From assembly GCF_009711205.1 (NCBI RefSeq), contig NZ_WMIG01000002.1:62001-126000 (forward strand): DNA of 64,000 bases, given 5' to 3'. Source of the DNA: Paracoccus litorisediminis. GTDB lineage: Bacteria > Pseudomonadota > Alphaproteobacteria > Rhodobacterales > Rhodobacteraceae. The translations under genes were made by a program, and so were the position numbers. Positions 9,794-18,176 of the stretch are shown in pieces (position 1 is the stretch's first letter; each line of letters begins with the position of its first letter). Under the pieces are notes generated by a model, which had not been told where the DNA came from, ran no database searches, and saw nothing but the letters and a program-made list of their open reading frames with translations.

Positions 9794-11323
9794 ATGCCTA
9801 CACGCGGTTCTTCCACTGGCGCCCTGCTGCGCCTCTCTCTTGCTATGGCCTTTGCCGCGGGCAGCAATGCGGCACTGGCCGAGGCCAACCCCCATCCCCG
9901 CCCACCCAGTCGCGCGGCCAGCGTCACCGCGACCCTGCCCGCACAGGCCGCCGCCGTGCCGGAAGCCCGCGATACGGTGATCGGAACCACCGCCTCGACC
10001 GCCTCGGGCAAGAAGGGGCTGCGCAGGGTTTCTCCGGCGGAAATCGAGACCGCCACCTATGACGGCGGCGACCTGCCCGCCGGGCAATCGGCCCTGACCG
10101 CCAAGGTCCAGATCCTGCTTGACCGTTCAGGGATTTCCCCCGGCGTGGTCGATGGCTGGCGCGGCGGGATGAGCGAAAGCGCCCTCAAGGCCTTCCAGCG
10201 CCGCGAAGGCATGCCGATGACCGGCCGGATGAGCCCGGATCTGTGGAGCCGCCTGCATGTCTATGCCGCCGAGGCCCTGACCGACGAATACACCATCACC
10301 CAGGCCGATGCCGCGGGGCTGGTGGACAAGATCCCGGCCGACTACGCCGACAAGGCCGCGATGCGCTCGCAAGGCTATACCAGCGTGCTGGAGCGCCTGA
10401 GCGAACGCTTCCACATGGACGAGAAGTTCCTGGCGCTGCTCAATCCCGGCGTCAAGTTCGAGCCCGGCGCGACGATCAGCGTCACCCGGCCCGCGAAGCC
10501 GATCCGCGCCACCGTGACCCGGATCATCATCGACAAGGAAACCCGCCGCGTCGCCGCTTATGACGTCAAGGGCCGCATGGTCGCCGATTACCCGGCCACG
10601 GTCGGTTCCTCGGATACGCCCTCGCCGCATGGCACGCATCTGGTCAAGGCCGTGGCGCTGGACCCGACCTATACCTATAATCCGCAGCGCAATTTCAAGC
10701 AGGGCAAGAACGACCGCGTACTGATCATTCCGCCCGGCCCGAACGGCCCGGTCGGCGATGTCTGGATCGACCTGAGCGAGCCGACCTACGGCCTGCACGG
10801 AACCGCAACCCCCTCGCGGCTGTTCGTCAACCAGTCGCATGGCTGCGTGCGGCTGACGAACTGGGACGCACGGGAGCTGGCCCATATGGTCAAGGCCAAT
10901 GTCACCACGGTCGAATTCCTCGATCCCGGCGTGCGGATCGAGGATGTCGCCCATTCCGCCGTGGCGATGGAATCGAGCGCCCCGATCTCGATCCGGGCCA
11001 GCCGTCCGCCGGCGCGATCCTCCAGCTACGCCGCCCCGATTCAGGCTGAGCCCGCTGTCGCGGCCCCGCTGCAGACCCCGACCAATGCCGCGGCCATCGC
11101 CGCAGCCGTGCAGGAGGCAGCCTCGACCGTCGCCGGCAAGATCGCAGGCAATGACCGTCCCGTTGCAGCCCCGGCGGGTCGCGGCGAGGCGCTGACCGAA
11201 GCCTTGGCCCGTGCCGAGGCCATCGCCGACGAGATGCTGTCCCAGCGTGCGCAGGATGCATCGCCCGACGCACAGGTCGGCAGTCGGGCGTTGCCGCCGC
11301 CAGCGCAAAAGCCGCAGCTTTGA
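9794..11323 (+). CDS. L,D-transpeptidase (YkuD) with peptidoglycan-binding domain
   Basis: 509 residues. A signal peptide ends near AALAEA (residue 30). A PG_binding_1 domain lies at about 98-155 (FQRREGMPMTGRMSPDLW). The YkuD catalytic domain lies at about 238-377, with His335 in LHGT and the catalytic SHGCVR motif (His349, Cys351). Such enzymes make 3-3 peptidoglycan cross-links or attach proteins to the wall. After residue 390 there is an Ala/Pro/Gln-rich tail of about 120 residues, probably disordered. The stop is 4 bases before the next gene's start, so the two secreted wall proteins look co-expressed. Confidence 0.92.
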   Translation: MPTRGSSTGALLRLSLAMAFAAGSNAALAEANPHPRPPSRAASVTATLPAQAAAVPEARDTVIGTTASTASGKKGLRRVSPAEIETATYDGGDLPAGQSALTAKVQILLDRSGISPGVVDGWRGGMSESALKAFQRREGMPMTGRMSPDLWSRLHVYAAEALTDEYTITQADAAGLVDKIPADYADKAAMRSQGYTSVLERLSERFHMDEKFLALLNPGVKFEPGATISVTRPAKPIRATVTRIIIDKETRRVAAYDVKGRMVADYPATVGSSDTPSPHGTHLVKAVALDPTYTYNPQRNFKQGKNDRVLIIPPGPNGPVGDVWIDLSEPTYGLHGTATPSRLFVNQSHGCVRLTNWDARELAHMVKANVTTVEFLDPGVRIEDVAHSAVAMESSAPISIRASRPPARSSSYAAPIQAEPAVAAPLQTPTNAAAIAAAVQEAASTVAGKIAGNDRPVAAPAGRGEALTEALARAEAIADEMLSQRAQDASPDAQVGSRALPPPAQKPQL

Positions 11324-11327
11324 CCGC

Positions 11328-12116
11328 ATGAGGACATGGGCGGCATTCCTGCTGATGGCGATGCTGCCCATGCCCGTTTTCGCGCAAGACCCCCGGCCGG
11401 AACCTCGTCCGGCCGAGCATCGCCCCGAGGCGCGCCCTGCTGATTCCCCGGTCGCCGTCGACACACCGAAGGCAGACGAACCCAAGCCAGAGCCACCCGA
11501 ACCCAAGGTTGAGATCCCGGCAGGCCCGCCGATCAGCGCCACCCTGCGCGAGGATGACTTCGCCTATTCTGCCTGTCTGCTCGAACTGACCCTGCTGGGC
11601 GCTGATTTCGACGAAAGCGCGCCGCTGACCGATCCCGACCATGCCGATTGCGGGATCGCGCGGCCGATAACCCTGCGCGCACCCCTGCCCGGCATCCAGA
11701 TCGACGGTGGCGCGGTCATGCGCTGCGACACCGCCCGGCATCTGGCGCATTGGCTGCGCGATTTCGTCCGCCCCGCCACGGTGCTACTGCCGGGCCAGCC
11801 CCAGCTTGCCGGACTGGAGCCGGGCAGCACCTATCAATGTCGGCCAACCATCGGCAATGGTGGCGAAAGCCTGTCCGAGCACGCCTTTGGCAATGCCTTC
11901 GACATCGCCGCGTTTCGCTTCCGCGACGGCAGCCGGATCGAGATCACGCCCCGGCAGGATGACGGCGATCTGACCGAGGCCTTCCAGCAGGCCGTCCGCA
12001 AAACCGCCTGCCTGCATTTCACCACGGTGCTGGGACCGGGGGCGAATGCTGCGCATGAAAACCACCTGCATCTGGACATCAAGGCACGCAAGGGCGGCTT
12101 CCGCCTGTGCCAATGA
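11328..12116 (+). CDS. Secreted extensin-like C-terminal domain protein
   Basis: 262 residues from the ATG at 11328. I chose it because a clean signal peptide (AAFLLMAMLPMPVFA) follows, while the longer frame upstream overlaps the transpeptidase and is Arg-rich. After a Pro/Glu-rich linker (residues 20-65) comes the Extensin_C domain with Cys residues likely in disulfides. It includes SEHAFGNAFDIAAF and the near-terminal HENHLHLD, which resemble the metal ligands of M15-type peptidases. A role in peptidoglycan trimming beside the L,D-transpeptidase is inferred. The gene ends exactly where fliI ends on the other strand, with no gap. Confidence 0.85.
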   Translation: MRTWAAFLLMAMLPMPVFAQDPRPEPRPAEHRPEARPADSPVAVDTPKADEPKPEPPEPKVEIPAGPPISATLREDDFAYSACLLELTLLGADFDESAPLTDPDHADCGIARPITLRAPLPGIQIDGGAVMRCDTARHLAHWLRDFVRPATVLLPGQPQLAGLEPGSTYQCRPTIGNGGESLSEHAFGNAFDIAAFRFRDGSRIEITPRQDDGDLTEAFQQAVRKTACLHFTTVLGPGANAAHENHLHLDIKARKGGFRLCQ

Positions 12117-13436
12117 CTAGCGCGAACCGGATGCCGCCAGCGCCTCGGCCAGCATCTGGAAAGCCTGCCGGACCGAGGGGCTTTTGCGGGTAAAGAACTG
12201 GTCCAGCGCCGGATAGATGCGCACGGCCTCATCCAGCTTGGCATCCGAGCCTTGCGCGTAAAGCCCGGCGCGGATCATCAGCTCGGATTCCGAATAGGCC
12301 CCCAGGGCCGCCCGTGCCCTGCCGATCAGCACATTTTCCGGCTCATTCGCCGCATGGGGCAGCGAGCGTGAAACCGAGCGCAGCACGTCCACCGCCGGAA
12401 AGCGCCCCCGTTCGGCAATCGCGCGGTCCAGCACGACATGGCCGTCCAGCACGCCGCGCAGAATGTCGGCCACCGGCTCCTCCATATCCGATCCGGCGAC
12501 CAGCACGCTGAAGATCGCGGTAATGTCGCCGCTGCCTATCGGCCCCGGCCCGGACCTTTCGGCCAAGGACATGATCAGCTGCGATACAGATGGCGGAAAG
12601 CCGCGATAGCTGGGGCTTTCCCCGGCGGCCAAAGCGATCTCTCGATGGGCTTCGGCAAAGCGGGTGATCGAATCGGCCAGAAACAGGACATGGTTGCCCT
12701 TGTCGCGGAAATGCTCGGCCACCGTCATCGCCGCCCAGGCGCAGCGCCGCCGCATCAAGGGCGACTGGTCCGAGGTCGCGGCGATCACCACCGAACGCGC
12801 CATGCCTTCCTCGCCCAGGACTTCCTCGACGAATTCGCGCAGCTCTCGGCCGCGTTCCCCGACCAGTGCGATCACCACCACATCGGCCTCGACCCCGCGG
12901 GCAAGGGCTGAAAGCAGCGTCGATTTCCCGACCCCCGACCCCGCGAACAGGCCCATCCGCTGCCCGCGCACCAAGGGCAGGATCGTATCAAAGACCGCAA
13001 GCCCGGTCCCCAACCGCGCACCCAGTCTATTGCGCGAGGCGGCGGGCGGCGGGGCCGGACGAAAGCCGCGTTCCTCGGAACCGGGACTCAGCGGTCGCCC
13101 GTCCAGCGGACGCCCCAACGGATCGATGATTCGCCCGACCCAGCGGTCCGATGGTGCAAGCTGCGGTGCGAAAAGCAGTTCGGCCTCGGTCCCGATGGCC
13201 AGTCCCTCGGTCGGGCCTTCGGGCAGAATCGCCACCGCATCGCGGCTAAGCGACACGACCTCTCCGCTCAGGTCCGCCCCGGAACGCATTGAAAAGATGA
13301 CGCGATCCCCTACGGACGCTTGCCGGTTCAGACCCGAAATCCAGATCAGCCCGCCTTGGATCGCCACGACCGATCCGAAATGGCGCAGCATATCCAGCCT
13401 TTGGATACGCGAGGCGATCGATCGAATTTTTTCCAT
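12117..13436 (-). CDS. fliI: Flagellum-specific ATPase FliI
   Basis: 439 residues, normal for FliI, the hexameric ATPase of the flagellar type III export apparatus. The Walker A motif is GSGVGKST, followed by ALVGERGRELREFVEEVL; Walker B is in HVLFLADSITRFAEAHRE. The DSxTR segment and the PPSVSQLIMSLAERSGPG stretch distinguish the FliI/SctN group from the F1 beta subunit. It is transcribed away from the flgB operon across 88 bases. No fliH or fliJ partner is adjacent, so these must be elsewhere. Confidence 0.95.
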   Translation of the reverse strand: MEKIRSIASRIQRLDMLRHFGSVVAIQGGLIWISGLNRQASVGDRVIFSMRSGADLSGEVVSLSRDAVAILPEGPTEGLAIGTEAELLFAPQLAPSDRWVGRIIDPLGRPLDGRPLSPGSEERGFRPAPPPAASRNRLGARLGTGLAVFDTILPLVRGQRMGLFAGSGVGKSTLLSALARGVEADVVVIALVGERGRELREFVEEVLGEEGMARSVVIAATSDQSPLMRRRCAWAAMTVAEHFRDKGNHVLFLADSITRFAEAHREIALAAGESPSYRGFPPSVSQLIMSLAERSGPGPIGSGDITAIFSVLVAGSDMEEPVADILRGVLDGHVVLDRAIAERGRFPAVDVLRSVSRSLPHAANEPENVLIGRARAALGAYSESELMIRAGLYAQGSDAKLDEAVRIYPALDQFFTRKSPSVRQAFQMLAEALAASGSR

Positions 13437-13472
13437 CCGTTCACTCCAAAAACACGAGCCGCGAAACGGTTT

Positions 13473-13491
13473 TTAAACCTCTCAGGGTTAA
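13473..13491. promoter_or_regulatory. Imperfect inverted repeat between fliI and flgB
   Basis: TTAAACC (13473-13479) faces GGGTTAA (13485-13491) around 5 bases, with one mismatched pair. It lies midway in the divergent flagellar promoter region, where a shared regulator would bind. The two TTAA elements are 11 bases apart, not the 7 of a CtrA box, so CtrA is not a good fit as written. Confidence 0.3.
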
Positions 13492-13524
13492 GACCGGGTT
13501 ATCGGAACTGAGGAGAGGCCCTCG

Positions 13525-13911
13525 ATGTTTGACCGGATCGACACGCTGCGCATGGCCAGTTCGCTGACCGCTCATGCCCAGACGCGGCAGAAGCTGATCG
13601 CCCAGAACGTCGCCAATGCCGATACCCCCGGTTTCAAGTCGCAGGATCTGGCGCGCTTTTCCGAGACCTACCGCTCGGGCGTGACGACCGAACTGCGCGC
13701 GACCCGGCCGGGCCATGTCACCGGAATTAGCTGGGGCGGTCAAAACCGCGAAATCGATGCCGGGGGCGAACCCGCGCCCAACGGCAACTCTGTTTCGATC
13801 GAGGATGAGATGATCCGCGTGGCGCAGGCCAAGAAGGAATTTGATCTGTCGCTGGCCGTGACCCGCGCCTCGCTTTCGATGATCCGCACAAGCCTCGGCC
13901 GCCGTGCCTAA
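13525..13911 (+). CDS. flgB: Flagellar basal-body rod protein FlgB
   Basis: 128 residues. FlgB is the proximal rod subunit next to the MS ring. The N-terminal rod signature is clear: LTAHAQTRQKLIAQNVANAD followed by TPGFKS. The C-terminal helix (AKKEFDLSLAVTRASLSMIR) pairs with the N-terminal helix in this family. An AGGAG-like Shine-Dalgarno lies about 8 bases before the ATG. It is the first gene of a nine-gene rightward flagellar operon and is preceded by the divergent promoter region shared with fliI. Confidence 0.95.
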   Translation: MFDRIDTLRMASSLTAHAQTRQKLIAQNVANADTPGFKSQDLARFSETYRSGVTTELRATRPGHVTGISWGGQNREIDAGGEPAPNGNSVSIEDEMIRVAQAKKEFDLSLAVTRASLSMIRTSLGRRA

Positions 13912-13920
13912 GGAGGGATG

Positions 13921-14313
13921 ATGACTGACAGGTTGACCGCAACCGACATGGCCGCATCGGGGATGCGCGCGCAGGCCGTCCGGCTGCGCCATGTCTCGGA
14001 AAACATCGCCAATGCCGACACGCCCGGCTATCGCCGCAAGCTGGTTTCGTTCCGCGAGGAGATGGATTTCGGCCGCAAGACCGGTGGCGTCGATGTTTCC
14101 CCGACGCGGCTGGATAAGCGCGAGCTGCCCCGCATCTTTGAACCCTCGCATCCGATGGCTGACGATGAGGGGTATTTTCAGGGCTCGAATGTCGACCTGG
14201 TGGTCGAGGTCGCGGATGCCCGCGAGGCCGGCCGCAGCTACGAGGCCAATTTGCGCGTCTTTGAACAATCCCGACAGATGGGCAGTGCGCTGCTCGACCT
14301 GATCCGTCGTTAA
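13921..14313 (+). CDS. flgC: Flagellar basal-body rod protein FlgC
   Basis: 130 residues. FlgC is a proximal rod subunit that stacks with FlgB. It has the rod-family signature NIANADTPGYRRK and the C-terminal NLRVFEQSRQMGSALLDLIR. Two ATG codons are adjacent at 13918 and 13921. I chose the second because the AGGAGG at 13911-13916 is only one base from the first. The gene starts 9 bases after flgB and is clearly in the same transcript. Confidence 0.95.
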   Translation: MTDRLTATDMAASGMRAQAVRLRHVSENIANADTPGYRRKLVSFREEMDFGRKTGGVDVSPTRLDKRELPRIFEPSHPMADDEGYFQGSNVDLVVEVADAREAGRSYEANLRVFEQSRQMGSALLDLIRR

Positions 14314-14323
14314 GGAGCACGCC

Positions 14324-14602
14324 ATGATCACTTCGATTGACGCCGCCAATGCCTATGACCGCGCCCGGCCCGCCGTCTCGCCCGCGTCTGGACTGCCGCA
14401 AGGTGTTACCGCGGCCGCCGCCGAGTTCGCGCAGGTCATGGATCAGGTGGACATCACCGCCATGGGCGCAATGAACGGCGCCACCGACACCCACCAACTG
14501 GTGCAGAGCATCGCTCAGGCGGAAATCGCGCTCGAGACCGCGGTGGCGATCCGCGACAAGGTGGTCGAGGCCTATCAGGAAATCCTGCGGATGCCGGTCT
14601 GA
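14324..14602 (+). CDS. fliE: Flagellar hook-basal body protein FliE
   Basis: 92 residues. FliE is the small adaptor between the MS ring and the rod. The C-terminal two thirds carry the conserved pattern DTHQLVQSIAQAEIALETAV followed by IRDKVVEAYQEILRMPV, which is the FliE hallmark. The N-terminus is variable, as usual. AGGAG lies upstream of the ATG, and the gap from flgC is 10 bases. Confidence 0.94.
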   Translation: MITSIDAANAYDRARPAVSPASGLPQGVTAAAAEFAQVMDQVDITAMGAMNGATDTHQLVQSIAQAEIALETAVAIRDKVVEAYQEILRMPV

Positions 14603-14608
14603 GCCGCC

Positions 14609-14875
14609 ATGGATGAGAACCTGATCTTTGACCTGATGCGGCAGGCGCTGTGGATTGCGGTGCGCATGTCGGCCCCGCTGTTGATCGTAGCGCTGGTCGC
14701 GGGCGTGGTCATCGGCCTGTTTCAGGCGCTGACCTCGGTGCAAGAGATGACCCTGACCTTTGTCCCCAAGGTGGCGCTGATGCTGGCGGTCTTCTGGGTC
14801 AGCATGAGCTTCATGACCACGCTTCTGGCCAGCTTCTTCACTGATCAGATCGTGCCGCAGATCGTGGGGCACTGA
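14609..14875 (+). CDS. fliQ: Flagellar export protein FliQ
   Basis: 88 residues with two membrane helices (about 17-37 and 50-72). FliQ is part of the export gate with FliP and FliR. The conserved ALWIAVRMSAPLLIVALVAG start and the segment FQALTSVQEMTLTFVPK are diagnostic. fliP and fliR are not in the window. Its TGA overlaps the flgF ATG by one base (TGATG), giving coupled translation. Confidence 0.95.
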   Translation: MDENLIFDLMRQALWIAVRMSAPLLIVALVAGVVIGLFQALTSVQEMTLTFVPKVALMLAVFWVSMSFMTTLLASFFTDQIVPQIVGH

Positions 14876-15591
14876 TGGATAACGCGATCTATGCCTCGCT
14901 GACCCGGCAATCGGGCTTGATGCGCGAAATGCGCGCCATCGCGAACAACATGGCCAATGCCAATACGACCGGCTTCCGCCGCGAGGGTGTGGTGTTTTCG
15001 GAATACATGGTGCCGCTGTCCCAGAACGGCGAAACCCTGGCCATGGCCAATATCCGCGGCCGGATGGTGGACTTGGATCAGGGCGCCATGACCCAGACCG
15101 GCGGCAGATACGATCTGGCCATCGATGGTGACGGCTTCTTCATGGTCCAGACCCCCGAGGGCGGACGCCTGACCCGCGCCGGCGCCTTCATGACCAATGC
15201 CGAGGGCGAGATCGTCAACCCTGACGGCTATCCGCTGCTGGATGATGGTCAGGCCCCGATCGCGGTGCCGCCGGGCACGCGCAGTATCGGGGTTGGCGGC
15301 GACGGAACCGTTTCGGCCGATGGGCAGGCGATCGGCCGGGTCGGCGTCTTTGCCGCGCCCGATATTGCCGACCTGCGCCACGTCGCGGGCACCCTGTTCG
15401 AGGCCGGACCGAATCCCACGCCGCTGGATGACGCCAAGGTCCGGCAGGGCTTTCTTGAGGAATCCAACGTCGAACCCGTGACCGAGATTGCCCGCATGAT
15501 CGAGGTCCAGCGCGCCTATGAACTCGGCCAGTCCTTCCTGGAACAGGAAGACCAGCGCATCCGCCAGACCATCACCTCGCTTACCCGTTGA
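14875..15591 (+). CDS. flgF: Flagellar basal-body rod protein FlgF
   Basis: 238 residues. FlgF is a proximal-rod component closely related to FlgG. The N-terminus LTRQSGLMREMRAIANNMAN and ANTTGFRREG is the rod/hook signature, with the core DLAIDGDGFFMVQTP and the C-terminal QGFLEESNVEPVTEIARMIE. It is shorter than FlgG and has the FlgF-type start MDNAIYASL. It lies between fliQ and flgG, as in other Rhodobacterales. Confidence 0.95.
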   Translation: MDNAIYASLTRQSGLMREMRAIANNMANANTTGFRREGVVFSEYMVPLSQNGETLAMANIRGRMVDLDQGAMTQTGGRYDLAIDGDGFFMVQTPEGGRLTRAGAFMTNAEGEIVNPDGYPLLDDGQAPIAVPPGTRSIGVGGDGTVSADGQAIGRVGVFAAPDIADLRHVAGTLFEAGPNPTPLDDAKVRQGFLEESNVEPVTEIARMIEVQRAYELGQSFLEQEDQRIRQTITSLTR

Positions 15592-15602
15592 AAGGACACA
15601 GG

Positions 15603-16388
15603 ATGAAAGCACTCCAGATCGCCGCGACGGGCATGAGCGCCCAACAGATGCGGGTCGAGGTCATCTCGAACAACCTCGCGAACATGTCGACCACCGGATA
15701 TAACCCGCGCCGCGCCGAATTCGCCGACCTGCAATATCAGCAGGCCACCCGTCCCGGCACGCTGACCGCGACCACCGGCGCGATGGTTCCGGCTGGGGTG
15801 CAGCTGGGTATGGGCGTGCGGCCCGCGGCGGTCACCGTCATGCTGGGACAGGGCAGCCAGATCCAGACCAATGGCGATCTGGACGTCGCGATCGACGGCA
15901 ATGGCTATCTTGAGGTGATGATGCCCTCGGGGATATCGGCCTATACTCGCGACGGCAGCCTGAAACGCTCGGCCGAAGGGCAGATCGTCACTTCCGAAGG
16001 CTATCCGGTCGTCCCCGACATCACCATCCCGCAAGAGGCGCGCAGCATCTCGATCAGCCCGTCGGGAGAGGTTTTTGCCTATTTCAGCGACCGCGTTGAT
16101 CCCGAAAATCTGGGCCAGATCACACTTGCCGGATTCCTGAACGAAAAGGGACTGGAGGCTGTGGGCGGCAACATGTTCCTTGAAACCAATGCTTCAGGCG
16201 CGCCACTTGTCGCCCCGCCCGGAGAGGAAGGGCTTGGCACGCTTCGGGCAGGTTATCTTGAGGAAAGTTCAGTCGATCCGGTGCGAGAGATCAGCGAACT
16301 GATCAAGGCCCAGCGCGGATATGAGCTGAACTCCAAGGTCATCACCGCCGCCGACCAGATGCTGGGCGCAACGGTGCAGGTGCGCTGA
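15603..16388 (+). CDS. flgG: Flagellar distal rod protein FlgG
   Basis: 261 residues from the ATG at 15603. FlgG builds the distal rod. The start MKALQIAATGMSAQQMRVEV with SNNLANMSTTGYNPRRAEF is the family signature, and LQYQQATRPGT is the FlgG-specific insertion after it. The C-terminal YLEESSVDPVREISELIKAQ is conserved. An upstream in-frame TTG would add 5 residues and is less likely, because AAAGGA lies just before the ATG. The stop overlaps the flgA start. Confidence 0.96.
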   Translation: MKALQIAATGMSAQQMRVEVISNNLANMSTTGYNPRRAEFADLQYQQATRPGTLTATTGAMVPAGVQLGMGVRPAAVTVMLGQGSQIQTNGDLDVAIDGNGYLEVMMPSGISAYTRDGSLKRSAEGQIVTSEGYPVVPDITIPQEARSISISPSGEVFAYFSDRVDPENLGQITLAGFLNEKGLEAVGGNMFLETNASGAPLVAPPGEEGLGTLRAGYLEESSVDPVREISELIKAQRGYELNSKVITAADQMLGATVQVR

Positions 16389-16807
16389 TGATCCGCATCC
16401 TTCTGGCCCTTGCGCTCACCCTGCCCTTGCCAGCCCTTGCCGATGCACTGGTTGCCGCCCGCACCCTGCGCAGCGGCACCGTCCTTGCGCCCGAGGATAT
16501 CCGCATCGACCCGCAAGCCGTTGGCAAGCTGGACAACCCCGATGCCGTGCTGGGGATGGAGCTGCGCGTCATGCTAAGCGAAGGCCGCCCGATCGAGCCC
16601 GCCCATCTGACTGCGCCGCGGATTGTCGCACGCAACCAACTGGTCACCATCGCCTATGAACGCGACACCCTGCGGATCGAGACCGAGGGCCGCGCGCTCA
16701 GCGCGGGCGGCGTCGGCGACACCATCCGGGTCATGAACAACGCCTCGCGCACGACGCTGTCAGGCCGCGTCGCGGCGGATGGCACCGTGATCGTCGCCCA
16801 GAACTGA
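16388..16807 (+). CDS. flgA: Flagellar P-ring assembly chaperone FlgA
   Basis: 139 residues, the short form common in alphaproteobacteria. A signal peptide (LLALALTLPLPALA) is followed by an SAF domain (AARTLRSGTVLAPEDIRIDP) and the ChapFlgA domain ending SGRVAADGTVIVAQN. FlgA helps FlgI assemble into the P ring in the periplasm. flgI is not in the window. Its ATG overlaps the flgG TGA. Confidence 0.93.
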   Translation: MIRILLALALTLPLPALADALVAARTLRSGTVLAPEDIRIDPQAVGKLDNPDAVLGMELRVMLSEGRPIEPAHLTAPRIVARNQLVTIAYERDTLRIETEGRALSAGGVGDTIRVMNNASRTTLSGRVAADGTVIVAQN

Positions 16808-16818
16808 GGAAACCTGCG

Positions 16819-17562
16819 ATGAGCAATAAACGAACCTATCTGGTCACCACCGGTCTTGTCGTCGCCCTGAGCCTGTCTGCCTGCGGCCGCGCCGATCATC
16901 TGGGTCGCGCCCCGAAGATGACCGACGCCGAAAGCAGCGCCGAGTTTCAGGCGATGTTGGCGCCGGACCCGGCGATGTCTGCCCTGCCCCAGCGGACGGA
17001 AAGTACGGCCTCGCTCTGGACGACCTCGCAAAGCTCGCTGGTGGCGGATCGCCGCGCCTCGACTCGCGGCGACATCCTGACCGTGGTGATCGAGATTGAC
17101 GACAAGGCCGAGATCCAGAACAGCTCGGGCCGCAGCCGAAAAGCCTCGGACAAGGTCAGCATCCCGGCGCTGGCCGGTCTGCCCCAGCGCGCAACCGAAG
17201 TGCTGCCCGAGGGTGCCAGCATGGACGACCTGGTCGATGCCGACAGTTCCTCCAGCTACAAGGGCAGCGGAAATATCTCGCGCCGGGACAAGATGACGCT
17301 GCGCGTCGCGGCCACGGTCGTCGAACGACTTCCGAACGGCGTCCTTCGCATCGAAGGCAGTCAGGAAGTGCGGGTGAATTTCGAGGTCAGGGTATTGACG
17401 GTCAGCGGCTTCGTTCGCCCTTCGGACATCGGTCGCCGCAACGAGATTTCCTATGACCGCATCGCGGGCGCGCGGATCTCCTATGGCGGGCGGGGTCACA
17501 TCAGTGATGTGCAGCAACCCCGCTACGGCCAGCAGATTGCGGACATGGTCCTGCCCTACTGA
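16819..17562 (+). CDS. flgH: Flagellar L-ring lipoprotein FlgH
   Basis: 247 residues. FlgH forms the outer-membrane L ring. A lipoprotein signal ends at the lipobox LSAC (Cys22). The domain is recognisable in SLVADRRASTRGDILTVVIE, the KVSIPALAGL region, and the ending VTVSGFVRPSDIGRRNEIS followed by the YDRIAGARISYGG segment. It follows flgA by 11 bases. Confidence 0.95.
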   Translation: MSNKRTYLVTTGLVVALSLSACGRADHLGRAPKMTDAESSAEFQAMLAPDPAMSALPQRTESTASLWTTSQSSLVADRRASTRGDILTVVIEIDDKAEIQNSSGRSRKASDKVSIPALAGLPQRATEVLPEGASMDDLVDADSSSSYKGSGNISRRDKMTLRVAATVVERLPNGVLRIEGSQEVRVNFEVRVLTVSGFVRPSDIGRRNEISYDRIAGARISYGGRGHISDVQQPRYGQQIADMVLPY

Positions 17563-17573
17563 CGAGGTCGAAG

Positions 17574-18110
17574 ATGAAGATGATCCTGCTTGGCCTCATT
17601 GCGGCATTGGCCTTTCTGGGCGGCGCTGTCGGAGGCGACGTGCTGCATGGCGCAAAGCCGGCGGCGGCGGCCAACCCGACCGCATCGCCGACGGAACATG
17701 GCGCGGATACCGCCGAAGCCGACCATTCTGCCACAACATCCGATCATGACATCGCACCTGCCGCCGAAGATCACGACACCGAAAAGGCCGCAGACTGGTT
17801 CCGTTTTCCCAACCAGTTCTTCGTGCCGATTCTGCGTAACGGAACCACCATTGCTGTGATGGTGATGTCACTGACACTGGAGGTCTCGGCCGAAGCCCTG
17901 CCGGGCATTCAGGCGCAGGAACACCGGTTACGCGACGCCCTGCTGAATGCCCTGATGAAACAGGCAAATACGGGCGCCTTCGATGGAAACTTCACCTCCG
18001 AGGCGCATATGGAGGCGTTGCGCAAGGAGATGCTGGCAGCGGCGCAGGATGCTGCCGGACCCGAGGTGATCAAGGTGTTGATCGGCGACATCGCCCGGCA
18101 GGAGCAGTAG
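17574..18110 (+). CDS. FliL-like flagellar basal-body protein
   Basis: 178 residues. One N-terminal membrane helix is followed by a His/Ala/Glu-rich linker (about residues 25-75). The domain from about 80 on includes FRFPNQFFVPILRNGTTIAV and VSLTLEV-like strands, then LRDALLNALMKQANTGAF, as in FliL-family proteins that surround the stator in the inner membrane. It is the last gene of the flagellar operon. Sequence similarity to classical FliL is modest, so the assignment rests partly on position. Confidence 0.78.
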   Translation: MKMILLGLIAALAFLGGAVGGDVLHGAKPAAAANPTASPTEHGADTAEADHSATTSDHDIAPAAEDHDTEKAADWFRFPNQFFVPILRNGTTIAVMVMSLTLEVSAEALPGIQAQEHRLRDALLNALMKQANTGAFDGNFTSEAHMEALRKEMLAAAQDAAGPEVIKVLIGDIARQEQ

Positions 18111-18176
18111 CCCGGGGACTGGCCAAGCCGCAGATGATCTGTATAGCTCGGCCAGAATTTCATCGGAGCGCCCGTA

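Noticed and set aside
13473..13491. CtrA box upstream of flgB
   Set aside because: The two TTAA elements are 11 bases apart instead of 7; kept only as an inverted repeat.
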